Source: Enchytraeus crypticus (lineage: Eukaryota; Annelida; Clitellata; Enchytraeida; Enchytraeidae). Taken from it: 64,000 bases of DNA. Below, one piece after another: positions 23,461 to 36,134 of this stretch. Every line of letters starts with the position of its first letter. Positions within the stretch are counted from its first letter, which is position 1. Below the pieces are notes generated by a model, which saw only the letters and a list, made by a program, of their open reading frames with translations, did not search any database and had not been told where the DNA came from. The position numbers and the translations under genes were made by a program. The stretch covers positions 124,001 through 188,000 of the forward strand of contig CAJHZI010000708.1 of assembly GCA_905160935.1 (NCBI GenBank), read 5' to 3'.

Positions 23461-23574
23461 CACATGTCACTACAAATCGATTCACCCCAAACGATCTGAA
23501 AAAACATGTGCTGAAGAGAAATAAAAGATCCTAAACAGTGCCGGTCCGGTGATCAAAAAACAGTCAGGCAAGAT

Positions 23575-26215
23575 GAAATAAAATCTATGGTGGGAAGAGA
23601 TGTGTTTTCAACTTACAACGGAAAGTGGAAGTAGTAGAGCATGAGCGAAGATCAGGAGGCAGAGAGTTCCAAACAGTAGGAGCGGAGAAAGAAAATGAAC
23701 GTCTACCTAACGAAGTGAGAATATTAGGAATATTGAGCAGTTTGGTATCAGAAGAACGAAGCTTACGAGAAGGTTGATATTGGATTAGGAGATCAGAAAG
23801 GTAAGAAGGTTTATCAAAAAGGAGTGTTTTGAAAGTTAAAAGAGCAATTTTATACTTAATTCTTTGAACTACAGGAAGCCAATGAAGGTTATTAAGCAGG
23901 GAACTAGAGGTGGCCTGAAGCCTCGAGGATCGACAGACTACACGTGCTAGAGTATTTTGAACACGTTGCAAACGCATGAGAGAAGAAGAAGGCAAACCAT
24001 ATAGCACTGAATTGCAGTAGTCAAGTTTAGAATGAACTATTGAGTTGGCAAGAATTATGGATGAATTTTTATCAAGAGATGACCGTATCTGTCTGATTTG
24101 ACGAATCTAGGAGAAAGATGAACGACCGACAGATGAGATATGAGATTTGAAATCAAGATTTTCATCAAACATGACGCCGAGGTTTTTAGCTTTGGGAGTA
24201 GGAGTGAGAGCAAGATTTTGAAAATAGATGGAGGAATTGGCAATTTTGGTTCTTTGCTGGGGAGTGCCGATTAAAAGATATTTGGTTTTAGAGGGGTTGA
24301 CAGAGAGACGATTACTGCAAAACCATGAATACACTTTGTCAAGAACAGAAGAAAGGTGTTGTAATTTCAAGTCAGAATCTGAGCTACAAAATGAGATGTA
24401 CAGCTGTGTATCATCAGCATAGAAATGAAATTTTATTGAAGCATTGTCTAAAACATAACTGAGTGGGGTAGTGTAGAGGGAAAAAAGTAAAGGTCCAAGT
24501 ACAGATCCTTGGGGCACACCACGAAGAAGAGGTAAGTCAGGGGAGCGTTCATTGTCTATAATAACAGATTGAGTGCGACCAGAAAGATAGGAGGAGATCA
24601 GAGAGAAAGCGGAATCAGAGATACCAAAGCACGTTTTAAGTCTACTGGTAAGAATGGATAGTGCGACCAAGCAGTGAATCAAGGGTTCCCCAAAGTTTTT
24701 TGGGGCAGTTTTGATTCTGCAAGATCAAGTTCTTAAAGTAAGAACTCTTGGCGGAGGAGATCATACGATCAACTAACTTACGTTGTTTAACGTAGTTAGC
24801 CTTGATCGTGGGGTTTCGAATTTCAGGAGGATTTTTCTATCTCTCCTATATTTTGATTCCAGTTTGGAACGCAAGGATTTTTGTACGAGAATTTCATCAG
24901 AAATAAAAGGTCTCCTCGGGTTGGAGCGACAAGAAATAGTTAAGAGAGGAGCGTGCTTGTCTAATAAAGATGAAAGCACAGAGTGAAATTGTTGTGTAAA
25001 ATTAGCAACAGTTGAAGTTGGACTGGAATATAATGAAGAAGCCATAATATCGGCAGAAAATGAAGAAATATTGATGGAGGAGAGTTTACGAAAGCTTTTA
25101 ATAGTTCTAGAAGAAAAGGAGTTAATGACCACAGGCAATTTGCAGAAAATTGAACTGTGATCAGACAATGACACCTCTGAGACTCCGAAGTCAATCAACT
25201 TAGTCATGTCACGGGTAATTAACAGATCAAGGATGTGACCGATCAAGGATGTGTATGGGTAGGAGATGAAATATGCTGCTTGAGGCCAAAAGACTCGAGT
25301 GTAATAGAAAGAGCTGAAGAATAGTGATCGATATGTGAGTCAATATGTACATTGAAATCACCCATAATGATAAGATCAGACGGTAAAGAGGCAATATCCT
25401 CAAGAAGTGATGAGAAATCAGAAAGGAAGTCAGACTTGGACAAGCAAGGAGGTCTATATACAGTTAGAAAGAGATATGATTTAGAGGCACAAGTAAGCCT
25501 AAGCAACATGTGCTCAAAAGATGGAAAAGATAAACTTTTAACGAGGGAAGCAGAAAAAGAAGACTTAAAAATAGCAGCAATACCGCCACGACCAGAAGAA
25601 CGACCTATGTGCAGAATGGAATAGCCAGGAGGAGTAAGAGAGTTAAGGACTGGGGGTGGAGTGTCAGAAGGTAACCATGATTCAGTTAAAAAGACTCTTC
25701 AAGAATGTACTGTTGTATTAACTCAGGTTTGTTTACATTTTTTGTAATTGTGGTGGCAGATCGAATATTGAGACAGTAAGTGGATAAGTTAGAGGAAGAA
25801 ACAGGGCCAGGATTCAATTCAATATTCAATTCGCCAGCAAGAATTAGGAGAAAGGAAAGAATGAAATTTAAATGTCGTTTAGAAGTGAGATTAAGTGAAA
25901 CAATGTGAAGATAGGATTTGGAAAAGTATGGCAAAGGTAAAGAATCAAGGCATTGAAAAATGGAGGCATGCGGTATAGGATGGTGAGTTTACATGAGGAA
26001 GAAATATGGTCAATGGAACTGCCAGTGAAATGGTTGGTCATTTGTGGAGTAGTGAGGGCTAAAACAAGATAAATGGAAAGAAAGAGCAATGAAAGTACAT
26101 CTAGAGCATGAAAAATGGGAAATGATTTCTTTCTGTGGGTGAAGCAGAAAGAAATCAACCAATTAAAATAAAGGAAAAACATTCTAGGATAAAAAGGTGT
26201 TTAAATGTTAGGATA
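23575..26215 (-). mobile_element. Decayed CR1/L2-type LINE with 2A-like motif
   Basis: A non-LTR retrotransposon read leftward. From 5' to 3' of the element: an N-terminal segment with LLILAGELNIELNPGP (about 25803-25850), a CLNIRSA motif starting the apurinic-like endonuclease, an IIMGDFNVHIDSH motif near 25370, a SLSDHSSIF motif near 25160, reverse transcriptase blocks GVPQGSVLGPLLF and YADDTQLYISF (24420-24530), and the end motif STFRCKLKTHLFPP (23585-23630). Frames at 25934-25686, 25509-25243, 25246-24773, 24682-24107 and 24007-23585 are broken by frameshifts and a deletion between endonuclease and RT, so the copy is dead. Clade assignment to CR1/L2 is inferred from these motifs. Confidence 0.88.
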
Positions 26216-27345
26216 AAAAGCGCGGTAAAAAATTGAAAATTTTAAAACAAATATGTTTAAAACATTATCGTAAATTAGAAGGAAATAAATGTATATTGAA
26301 ATATAGAAAATTATAAGTAATATAGTAGAGTAAAGTATATGAGAAGCAATTTAACGAATTAAGATAAAATATTAAATTAAAACAATATAAAGATATTGTT
26401 TGTAAATAAAAGTGTCATCCGTTAGGCTCAGCTTAGGCTCTCTCTGGAGTAATCCATCGATCAACAAATTAGTCCTTAAGTTAAGAAAGATCTGCATTAT
26501 CCATACCTTCTATAGCTCTAGCTTTGGAAAATATGGCATCTGAGGTGATCTCTCGATGACCTTCCTGGTTGTTGCTTTGTCGTCCCTACGGTAGGCCTAA
26601 ATGCAATTATCATAACGGTTTATCTATTTTCAGAGTTTGTGATATTTGGAAAATTTCCAACAATAAGGTCTACTTGATAATAAAATCTAGTTTAGAGCAA
26701 AGTCATTAAGTTATTACAGTAAAGTGTATCTATTTTATATACATGTACTGTTGTAGAGTCTGTTTGATTTTAACTTTAAATATTAAAATCTACTTGTATG
26801 TGATAATAAAGTCTACAAGCAATTGATAGTAAAGACTTTTCAGTAATGATTCCCTGATTGACACGAAATATTGTCGAATCTATATGATAGCAACAACAAG
26901 AGAATTAGAGTGCTACTGTCGTCCTGGACAACATTGAGCACAATCTATACCTATGTTGCGTGTGACAATACACACATATGTTACGTTTTGTAACCGCTGA
27001 CTATAATTTAAGATAAATCTTAACTCTTTATAAGATTTAAAGTGTAATACTATTATCGCTCTATCAGGTACTTCTAATCTTTCACTTGCTCTCATCCCTC
27101 ATACCTGATCACGTGTAACTAAGTCATGTGGTGTCATCTGGTGAATATTGTCTCTTCACTAAAACAAGCATAATTTTAAAATCAGCAGATGTCATGCGCT
27201 GCAAAATAATTAAGTGACATCTTGCGAATGATCTGGATTTCAAATCGAACTATTTTACTTGAATTTTAGCAGCTAATGAAAAATATTATCAGCTCACTGA
27301 GGAAGGGCAGAATGGGTGACGTGGTTAGTAACGACTGTCGCATCT
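26215..27345. other. No gene seen
   Basis: AT-rich flank of the LINE with a diverged partial copy of dispersed repeat D near 26440-26590 (ccatcgatcaacaaattagt, gaaaatatggcatctgaggt). Confidence 0.5.
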
Positions 27346-27349
27346 TGAT

Positions 27350-27495
27350 AGTCACTGGCTGGAGCCAGTAACGAAGTCGGTAAGATACTCGACCGCGGAT
27401 CAGTAGGTGCGGGTTCAAATTCTGGGCTCGCCTGTCACTGAGATCGCTTTCGAGTGAGGAAGCTGACGTTAACATTAGCTTTACCAGCTTTTACA
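27350..27495 (+). repeat. SINE-A copy
   Basis: Near complete: actggctggagccagtaacg, gtaagatactcgaccgcgga, cgggttcaaattctgggctc, gaagctgacgttaacattag. Confidence 0.85.
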
Positions 27496-27744
27496 GTGAA
27501 ATTCCTTGACATCTACTGTTGTTTATCTGTATATCTTGAGTGATAGGAATAATGCGCATGAAAGCGGCAGTATTTTCTAAGTATTTTCTGCCAGCATACA
27601 CATGGAAGAAAATGTTGATGCACCACCTCATAACATTTGTGCATGTATATAGGCCTACTGAAGAATATGTGGAGAAACCACCTCAGAAGCCAGCAGTTTT
27701 CATTCAGGCATTAACTTTTGTATGGCTTTATAATATTAACTCAT

Positions 27745-27870
27745 CGATAGAGAGAGAGAGAACGAGAGAGGGGGGAGAGAGAGAACGAGAGAGAGGGAGA
27801 AAGAGAGAGATAGAAAGAGGGAGAGGAGAAGGCGAGAGAAAGAAAGAGAGAGTAAGAAAGAGAGAGAATG
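27745..27870 (+). repeat. (GA)n-rich tract
   Basis: Imperfect agag/gaga run that produces a spurious Arg/Glu open frame. Confidence 0.9.
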
Positions 27871-27879
27871 TTAGAGAGC

Positions 27880-28840
27880 TCTACCATTATCATGCAGGTT
27901 AATGTTTTCAAGGTAATCAACAATTTCAACAATTTCAAGGTAGTATAACAAACTCTCATTCCATCTCATAATTCTTTAACGAGCTGATGATAATGAGATG
28001 GTCGCGGTGATCCTATTCTACGTCAGCAAGCCGCTTCTTATTCCTGAGAGAGTAGCGGGTGTGAACAACAACAACAACACCAGTTACGGTCTCAGGGAGA
28101 AGAAAGAGGCCTACGAGAGTTTAGGCTGCTGAGTCCTAATAAAGTAAAAGAGGTATAATTACCACAGACGTCAACACTATGCGCTCTCTTATACCTTTAT
28201 AATAGGTGACAAATGCCTAATATTATGAAGGGGAAGATATCCTCGCCGATATCAATCTCTACCATTCGACTTTATCCGCGAGATATCTAAAAATCTGCTT
28301 TTGGCATATTATGAAGCTTTTTTATTCTCAACTTTATCTTGACCCTGTTATGTCATACTTCCAAGAATTCTAAACATTTGCGCTGATTTCGGTCTCTCCT
28401 ATTGGCTGGAGCCACTTGTGCTGGTTGAATGTCAGCCGTCTGGCGATAAACTTTGCTTTAATTTTTGCGAAAGATAACCGCCCGCGTCTCAGCAGATATC
28501 TTCCCCGTCACAAGTAGCTGAAACTAATTCAGATATCGGGCGAAAAATGGTTCATAAAATCCAGAAGTGACTTACTGCGACGATATCATTCGGAGTGAAA
28601 GATATCTTCCCCACATAAGATCGACTATAGCTGATCAGGACTTATATATTTTAGGCTTTGGTTGACTAGACCTAAGAGTTTGCAGGCTGATTAGGCCTTG
28701 GAGTTGATGGAAACAGGTTGTTATAGGTATATTTGCAGTTGAATGTAAAGAATCTGTCAATTCCTTTATTTCGATTAAGAGCGAATTATGAAAAACCATA
28801 GGAAGCGTCGATGTCTTCTCATGGTATCAACACTGGGTGC
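27880..28840. other. No gene seen
   Basis: Ordinary spacer; gatatcttcccc occurs three times, at about 28235 (as gatatcctcgcc), 28495 and 28605, without a clear wider repeat. Confidence 0.45.
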
Positions 28841-28854
28841 CCAGATTAACGCAG

Positions 28855-29115
28855 TACTCTGCTACTCTGATATGTAGTATTCTTATCAACCCTTATATCG
28901 CTTCATATCACTTAAACACTTATATCACTTTATTTCACTTCAACCCTTATATCATTATATATCAATTCAACCCTTATATCACTTTATATCACTTCTACCC
29001 TTATATCACCCTGTATAACTTCAACCCTTATATCACTTTATATCACTGATAATCCTTATGTCACTTCATATCACTTTAACTCTTACATCACTTCATATCA
29101 CTTAAACCCTAATAT
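28855..29115 (+). repeat. CTTATATCACTT minisatellite
   Basis: About nine imperfect copies of a 28-bp unit such as cccttatatcactttatatc + acttcaa. Confidence 0.9.
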
Positions 29116-29117
29116 AT

Positions 29118-29275
29118 ATCTCTCTCAGTGCACTGCCTACTGGCAGGTCCATGGTATATAACTCCTTCACTCTTCTCTGTCTTCCGTTTTCCTCTTCATG
29201 TCCACATATGAGTGGGTCAACAAACATACCTAATCTCGGCCTGCCTCTGCCCCTTTGTCCTTCCATATTAATAAT
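29118..29275 (-). mobile_element. LINE 3' fragment
   Basis: Starts tctctctcagtgcactgcct and continues as in 9536; short, followed by (TAA/ACT)n at 29280-29380. Confidence 0.7.
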
Positions 29276-29328
29276 AGTAATAATTATAATTAAAATTATA
29301 ATAATACTACTACTACTACTACTACTAC

Positions 29329-29360
<32 letters not shown>

Positions 29361-29689
29361 TATTATTATTATTTTAATGCTTCATTTGCCTCTATTAGCA
29401 CGAACGTCTATTTATCGCCCATCTCCATCAGACACAGAAGCACGGAGCTATGACGTCCACCTGACAGCCGTTCATTTAATACCACGCATGGTTCATTAGA
29501 GTTCTCCATTACCGTGCAGTGCCTGATGGATTGAAGTAACTTTGATTTGCTCGATACACGCCGCGTTCTGCTACGAACCGCGGGATTACTTAAGAACGCA
29601 GGACTAAGTACAATATTTTGTACTTTGAACTTAGAAAGCTTTACTTTGTAGAGAACTCTTATGTTAGAAAATATTCGCATTTTTAGAGA

Positions 29690-29945
29690 ACGATAAACTC
29701 TGTAGAGAACGCTGTACTTTGAGAGAACGCTGGATGTTGTAGAGAACGCTGAATGTTGTAGAGAACGCTGGATGTGGTAGAGAACGCTGAATGTTGTAGA
29801 GAACGCTGGATGTTGTAGAGAACGCTGAATGTTGTAGAGAACGCTGGATGTTGTAGAGAACGCTGGATGTTGTAGAGAACGTTGGATGTTGTAGAGAACG
29901 CTGAATGTTGTAGAGAACGCTGTTTTACTGTGAGAACGCATTGTC
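29690..29945 (+). repeat. GTAGAGAACGCTG minisatellite
   Basis: About twelve copies of a 20-bp unit such as gtagagaacgctggatgttg, with GGATG/GAATG variants. Confidence 0.92.
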
Positions 29946-30229
29946 ATACGTTGCGACTGGCTGATAAGATGGGCGAATGACAAAGCGACGAGGATATGTG
30001 TGCTCCTCATCACTAACTTAAGTCCATGGCACAAAGTATTTAAAACTTTCATATCTAAATGAGCTATGCCGGTAGATATGAAAATAGCTAATTCAAAATT
30101 CAAACTTTTGTACAATTTTCCTTTTTAAGTGCGAGATAATGAAGAATAGATCGTAACTGTAGGTGTTCTAATGAGCGCCTAGGCTCCAGAATGTGCTACA
30201 AAAATTTCCATAACGAATGGAAAAATTGG

Positions 30230-30420
30230 GATTAACTGATGATATGGTGTGGGACAGAGAGGATTGGAGAAGGTCTATTCGTGTCCCGACCCTGGTTAAA
30301 TTGCTCTTTAAGGTAAGAATAAGATGATGATGATGAAGATGTTCTAAGGGGCGGCAAAGCACTGACTGAGAGAGGCAACGGGAAACCACCCCAGAAGCCA
30401 TATTTTTCCCAACCTATAGG
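30230..30420 (-). repeat. Inverted fragments of dispersed repeats E and D
   Basis: gatatggtgtgggacagaga and cgtgtcccgaccctggttaa match 53575-53650 inverted (repeat E). ggcaacgggaaaccacccca matches repeat D inverted. Confidence 0.7.
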
Positions 30421-30527
30421 CAACAGAATATATGAATAATTAAAGTATAACTTTGTGTGTGGAAAGTATTAAGTTGTTGATCAATGGTGTGCTCCTAATG
30501 GCGTGTAACAGCAGGCTAGAGCAATTG

Positions 30528-31012
30528 CACCCAATGACCTCTACCAGCACTACAATGACCTCTATCAGCACTACAATGACCTCTATCAGCACTACAATGA
30601 CCTCTATCTGCACTACAGTGACCTCTATCAGCACTACAATGACCTCTATCTACATTACAATGACCTCTATCAGCACCACAATGACCTCTATCAGCACTAC
30701 AATGACCTCTATCATCACCACAATGACCTCTATCAGCACCACAATGACCTCTATCAGCACCAGAATGACCTCTATCAGCACCACAATGACCTCTATCATC
30801 ACCACAATGACCTCTATCAGCACCACAATGACCTCTATCAGAACCACAATGACCTCTATCATCACCACAATGACCTCTATCAGCACCACAATGACCTCTA
30901 TCAGAACCACAATGACCTCTATCATCACCACAATGACCTCTATCAGCACCACAATGACCTCTATCATCACCACAATGACCTCTATCATCACCACAATGAC
31001 CTCTATCTGCAT
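30528..31012 (+). repeat. 21-bp minisatellite (AATGACCTCTATCAGCACCAC)n
   Basis: About 23 copies of a 21-base unit. Because 21 is a multiple of three and the unit lacks stops in several frames, it is open on both strands (MTSISTT-type on plus, DRGHCGA- and EVIVVLI-type on minus). No start context, signal peptide or flanking coding sequence suggests expression. Confidence 0.93.
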
Positions 31013-31019
31013 ATAGGCA

Positions 31020-32280
31020 TTTAGATAAATTACACCGTAGCAATAATTAATATATAATTAATATTAATTAATTAATATATATTAAAAATAAATATTTTTT
31101 CTAATAAGTAGAAATAGTTAAAATTAAGATTCTATAAATGTTAGTATTATAGATTATATAAGTTAGTAGATGATCATAGTTGACTTGTAGGCGACTTTAT
31201 TAGTAATTTCTGAAGATCTAACAAGGCTAAGATGTGAATCCGTTAGTTTTGACCTCAAAACTTTAACAAAACGGTAATATTGTCTTATGAAATATATCTG
31301 ACAATTTTACTATAAATATCATCACTGAAGGATAGATTTTAAATGCTAATTTAAGATGGTGGCTTGAATAAATATTTTAAATAAGAAGACACAGTTAATG
31401 TCAGATAATTTTTACTTCAGGCTTGCATTAACAATTAAAATCTATCCGTTAATGTGTCTGTGGAATATAATTATCTTACAAATTTCATTAGAAAAATTAC
31501 TGATTAGTTGAATTTGTGAAACCTCAAAGAATAGATTCACATCTCAGTGTAATCTTCAGAAAATCTTTAGAAATAACTAATGAAGTAGCCTAAAAGTCAA
31601 CTAGTATCACCTATTTGATTTTAATTAAAAGCTTTTAGTTCACTCAACTAACTAGCAGATGCATTTAGGTCACAGTAAACGTTTTGTTAGTACAGTTAAA
31701 CAGTATAAATTCATACCCTGGGATATCCGCCATCTTACTTCATAGGACATCCCGTTCAACAGACCCCAACAATCACTCCCACATACAGTTACTACTTAAA
31801 ATATAGCTGAACAACAGGCTTTTCTTTACTCAAATTGGATCAATAGTTAAGATATCCAACAAAGCTCTGAACTTTGCCATACTGTAGTCCATGATGCTGA
31901 GGCAATCCATGTTAAATCTCTGATGATGATCTTTGCTACACTTTTCTGATCTCTTGCAGAGTTTGAAACATCTGATTCCTTCTGAGCCTGATGATCGATA
32001 GCATTGAAGAGATAGATTATTTAACTGCTTGATTTGTGATCTCCTAAGAGCACGTACAGTTGTCGGCGAGTCAATTCTCTAACGCCTCATCCCAATGGAT
32101 ACAAGTAAACTGTTAGGAAGCCATCAGTATTGTGCTTTATAACAACAGAGTGAGGTAAACACTAGAGAATGCGTCCATTAACGTCTTTCATTAGTTAATT
32201 CATCAGCCAGCCTTTTGTTCAATTAAATCATAAAAAAGCTAAAAAATCTATCATAAATTATAAATCCAATCATCTATCAT
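31020..32280. other. No gene seen
   Basis: AT-rich DNA. Cttcagaaatt/aatttctgaagatct-like short inverted phrases near 31210 and 31555 are noted, but no gene. Confidence 0.45.
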
Positions 32281-32282
32281 AA

Positions 32283-32655
32283 ATCTCTCTCTCTTACTGC
32301 ACTGCCTACTGGCAGGTCCATGGTACATAACGCCTCCACTCTTCTCTGTCATCCGCCTTCCTCTTCATTTCCACATAAGAGTGGGTCTTTAAATCATCTA
32401 ACATACCTAATCTCGGCCTGCCTCTGCCTCTTTTCCCTTCCATTCTACCTTCTATGACCTCTATTAATAGACCTTCCCCCCTTAGAACACATTCTATCCA
32501 TCTCTTTTTTATCCCTATCCATCTCTTCTTCCTATTTCTTAATACATTTATCAACTGTCTATCTGTGCCAACTCTCTCCAGAACTTTCTCATTTGTAACC
32601 TTTTGAGTCCAGCTAATCCTCTCCATTCTTCTCAATCCACATTTCCAACGCCTCC
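32283..32655 (-). mobile_element. LINE 3' fragment, best-preserved RT tail
   Basis: An open frame of 109 codons (32635-32306) reads as the C-terminal part of a non-LTR reverse transcriptase ORF: LRNRKKRWIGIKKRWIECVL (with an internal KKRWI duplication), then IEGRMEGKRGRGRPRLGMLD, then stop. The GKRGRGRPR signature at the ORF end is typical of RTE/CR1-like elements. 5'-truncated. Confidence 0.82.
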
Positions 32656-32669
32656 AGTTGGAATCATAA

Positions 32670-32815
32670 ATCTAAAAAACCTAAAAAGCTAATGTTAACG
32701 TCAATTTCCTCACTCGAAAGCGATGTCAGTGATGGGCGATCCCAGAATTTGGACCACGTATATACTGATCCTCGTTGATTATCTTATCGACATCGCCAAT
32801 GACTCCAGCCAAATA
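32670..32815 (-). repeat. SINE-A copy
   Basis: aaaaagctaatgttaacgtc through ccaatgactccagcc, diverged in the middle. Confidence 0.78.
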
Positions 32816-32819
32816 TACA

Positions 32820-33360
32820 CACACATGTATATTTTAGATTCAGATAATTGTTAATCGTAACAAAACTTCACTGACAGGTTTTTACGTTCTAACGCTGCAC
32901 TGTTGTATTTTTCAATTAAATACATTTTATATTTCATTTTAATTTTAAATTCGAAAGAATGCAGGTGGATTAATTGAAAAATGATTGACCCCGGATGTGT
33001 TGACAGGGTGTGTAATCCCGGATATCCACTGAAGTTTTATAATTAAAATCATTTATCAGTCACATTAAATCATTTATGTTCATAATGGTTATTTCACAAT
33101 GACTATTTCGTAATGGTTCTTTTGTAATGTCCATTAAGAAGATACATTTCGTAATGGCTATTTCATCATTGTTATTTCATAATGGTTATTTCGTATGGTT
33201 ATCCCTACGTGGTTATTACGTAAGGTTATTTCTAAATGGTTATTACGTAAGGGGTGTTTCGCAAGGACTATTTCTAATTGATTATTTCAAAAGGGATATA
33301 TCGAAGGTGTTTTTTCTGTATCTAAAATAAAATCAATTGAATGAAAGCGCTTTGTGATAT
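32820..33360. other. No gene seen; short imperfect repeat
   Basis: 33080-33300 holds a loose 18-20 bp repeat around atttcgtaatggttatttc. No coding evidence. Confidence 0.5.
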
Positions 33361-33364
33361 CATA

Positions 33365-33490
33365 TTGACGACGACGACGACGTCGACGACGATGATGATG
33401 ATGAAGACGATAATGATGTTAACGATGATTTTAATAATGATAATTGATGGTGATGATGACGATGATGATGATGATGACGATTATGAAAAT
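33365..33490 (+). repeat. GAC/GAT trinucleotide tract
   Basis: gacgacgacgac and gatgatgatgat runs, interrupted. Confidence 0.85.
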
Positions 33491-33659
33491 GTAGCTAACA
33501 ATGCATCATAGAGAGATAAATCAAGTTCAATACATAATAAATCCTCCATAAAGACCAGACTCAATACACTCAGCGCTACAGAACACGAACGGAATGAATG
33601 AAACAAGGCAGCTCTAGCAGAAGCATCACTGCACAGGCAGCAGAGTCATCACTAAACAG

Positions 33660-34095
33660 GCAGCTGCTGATAACTCTACAGCTGCTGATAGCTGCTGATA
33701 GCTGCTGATAGCTCTACAGCTGCTGATAGCTGCTGATAGCTCTACAGCTACTGATAGCTGCTGATAGCTGCTGATAGCTGATGATAGCTGCTGATAGCTG
33801 ATGATAGCTGCTGACGGCTGATGATAGCTCTATAGCTGCTGGTAGCTGCTGATAGCTGACGACAGCTGCTGATAGCTGCTGATAGCTCTACAGCTGCTGA
33901 TAGCTCTATAGCTGCTGATAGCTGCTGATATCTCTATAGCTGCTGATAGCTGCTGATAGCTGACGACAGCTGCTGATAGCTCTACAGCTGCTGATAGCTC
34001 TATAGCTGCTGATAGCTCGATAGCTGCTGATAGCTGCTGATAGCTCTACAGCTGCTGATAGCTCTGCAACAGCTGATAGCTGTTGATAGCTGCTA
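33660..34095 (+). repeat. AGCTGCTGATAGCTCTAC minisatellite
   Basis: More than 30 copies of a core agctgctgat with tagctctac spacers, forming mixed 10/18/28-bp units. AGCT gives each unit a palindromic core. Confidence 0.92.
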
Positions 34096-34261
34096 CGGAC
34101 TCTATGAACCAGTCTAGACTTCACGCTTTGCCGTGTCCTTCAAAAAACATCATACCGAGAGGGGCAGACAGACAGATTATTGGGGGTAGAGAGTCTGACT
34201 AATAGGGGTATTAGCAAACTTACATGCACACACTCAAGATCATGCTTAAAACTTACTTTCA

Positions 34262-34360
34262 TATCTCTCTCACTCTCTCTCTTTCTCACTCTCACTCACT
34301 CACTCACGTAATCACTCACTCACTCACTCTCTCTTTCTCACTCTCTCTCTAAGTCACTGA

Positions 34361-34406
<46 letters not shown>

Positions 34407-34430
34407 CACGCTCACTCACTCTTTCTCTTT
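34262..34430 (+). repeat. (CT)n and CTCA tract
   Basis: ctctctctctct with cactcactcact interruptions. Confidence 0.93.
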
Positions 34431-34751
34431 GCATTTCTCTATTTTTAATGTACATAAACAGATTATGTACAATAGCCTCCGTAGGAAGGTCCATTGCACA
34501 TATTTCTACTCATAAACTCTGTTTGATATTAAAGATGCAATAGCCTCACCTTTGCATGAAATTCATATTGAAGTAAGCTCGGCTTCTGAAGTAGCTTTCC
34601 TTTGCCTTTCTCTACATCTTGCCTGTACCAAACATGTTCAATACTTATTTAATCAAATTTAAAATACCCCGTACGCTGCATTGTTAAACACAATAATTGA
34701 CATAATAAATTACTAATAACCTATATTATATATAATAAACAATTAAGATAA

Positions 34752-34755
<4 letters not shown>

Positions 34756-34798
<43 letters not shown>

Positions 34799-34801
34799 AT
34801 A

Positions 34802-34853
<52 letters not shown>
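34756..34853 (+). repeat. (AT)n microsatellite
   Basis: TA run interrupted once by tacatgtatatatatatgta. Confidence 0.95.
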
Positions 34854-34856
<3 letters not shown>

Positions 34857-35364
34857 TAAATATATAAACAACTAATAATTATAAGAGACAAAATAAACAA
34901 CTAATTATTAAATAGACATAACACACACAATAATCCCAGTAAATTCGTTTAACGCTCGTTTCTCTATCGCAATCAATCAATCAAGAATCAATACGAATCA
35001 GGTCTGATCACCATCCACTCAGAGATGCACTGATTTCTGCAGCATAGCGAGCAAATGTAACTCTCTTTTATATGCGGTTTTTACTAGTTTAACAGTAAAG
35101 GTTCAACATAAACAATAAGCTTAAAAAGTTCAACACGAGCGTAATTCAAATCTTATCTCTCGAAGGAATGTTAGTGACAGGAGAGTAAAAACATGAATCA
35201 AGCATACAGTAAAGCCGATCACCCACTGGGCGTATCGATGTGGTAAAGAATTGACGTGTTTTGTATGATTTGAACCCGCTAGTGCAATGAGAACCTGGAG
35301 TCTTCAGTCAGTGTGAATGTCTGGATGCTTTGGGTGAATAGAGATCTGATTATACCAGCACACG

Positions 35365-35610
35365 AGTAGACAGACAACCAGACAGATACACCGACAGATC
35401 GACAGGCAGGCTCACAGAGAGACAGACAGACACACCGACATGTAGGCTGACAGAGAGACAGACAGACCGACCGACGGACAGGCCGACAGAGAGACAAACT
35501 GACAGACAAAAAGACCGAAGGACAGACAGACAGACTGACGGACAGGCTGTCAGAAAGAAAGACGGACAGACCGATGGACAGACGGATAGACAGACATACA
35601 GACAGTCCTG
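35365..35610 (+). repeat. GACA-type simple repeat
   Basis: Irregular gacagacagaccgac run. Confidence 0.9.
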
Positions 35611-35677
35611 TGGTTAAAGAGTGAGAACTTTTTAATAAGACTGCCCTGTATACAGGACACAGCTGAGGGGTGGAGCT

Positions 35678-36130
35678 CTTAGCAGCAGCTGTTGTATCAG
35701 CTACCAGCAGCAGCTGTTGTAACAGCTACCAGCAGCAGATGTTGTATCAGCTACCAGCAGCAGCTGTTGTATCAGCTACCAGCAGCAGATGTTGTATCAG
35801 CTATCAGGCAAAACCTGTTGCATCAGCTACCAGGCAGCTGTTGTATCAGCTACCAGAAGCAGCTGTTGTATCAGCTATCAGGCAAAAGCTGTTGCATCAG
35901 CTACCAGGCAGCTGTTGTATCAGCTACCAGCAGCAGCTGTTGCATCAGCTACCAGCAGCAGCTGTTGTATCAGCTACCAGCAGCAGCTGTTGCATCAGCT
36001 ACCAGCAGCAGCTGTTGTATCAGCTACCAGCAGCAGCTGTTATATCAGCTACCAGCAGCAGCTGTTGTATCGGCTATCAGCAAAAGCTGTTATATTAGCT
36101 ACCAGCAGCAGTTGTTTTATTAGCTACCAG
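35678..36130 (+). repeat. 24-bp minisatellite (CAGCTACCAGCAGCAGCTGTTGTAT)
   Basis: About 18 copies of a unit near 24-25 bp, with 15-base deletions giving shorter variants. It is open in all three plus frames; unit CAGCAGCTGTTG is palindromic in part. Not called coding. Confidence 0.92.
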
Positions 36131-36134
36131 TCTT

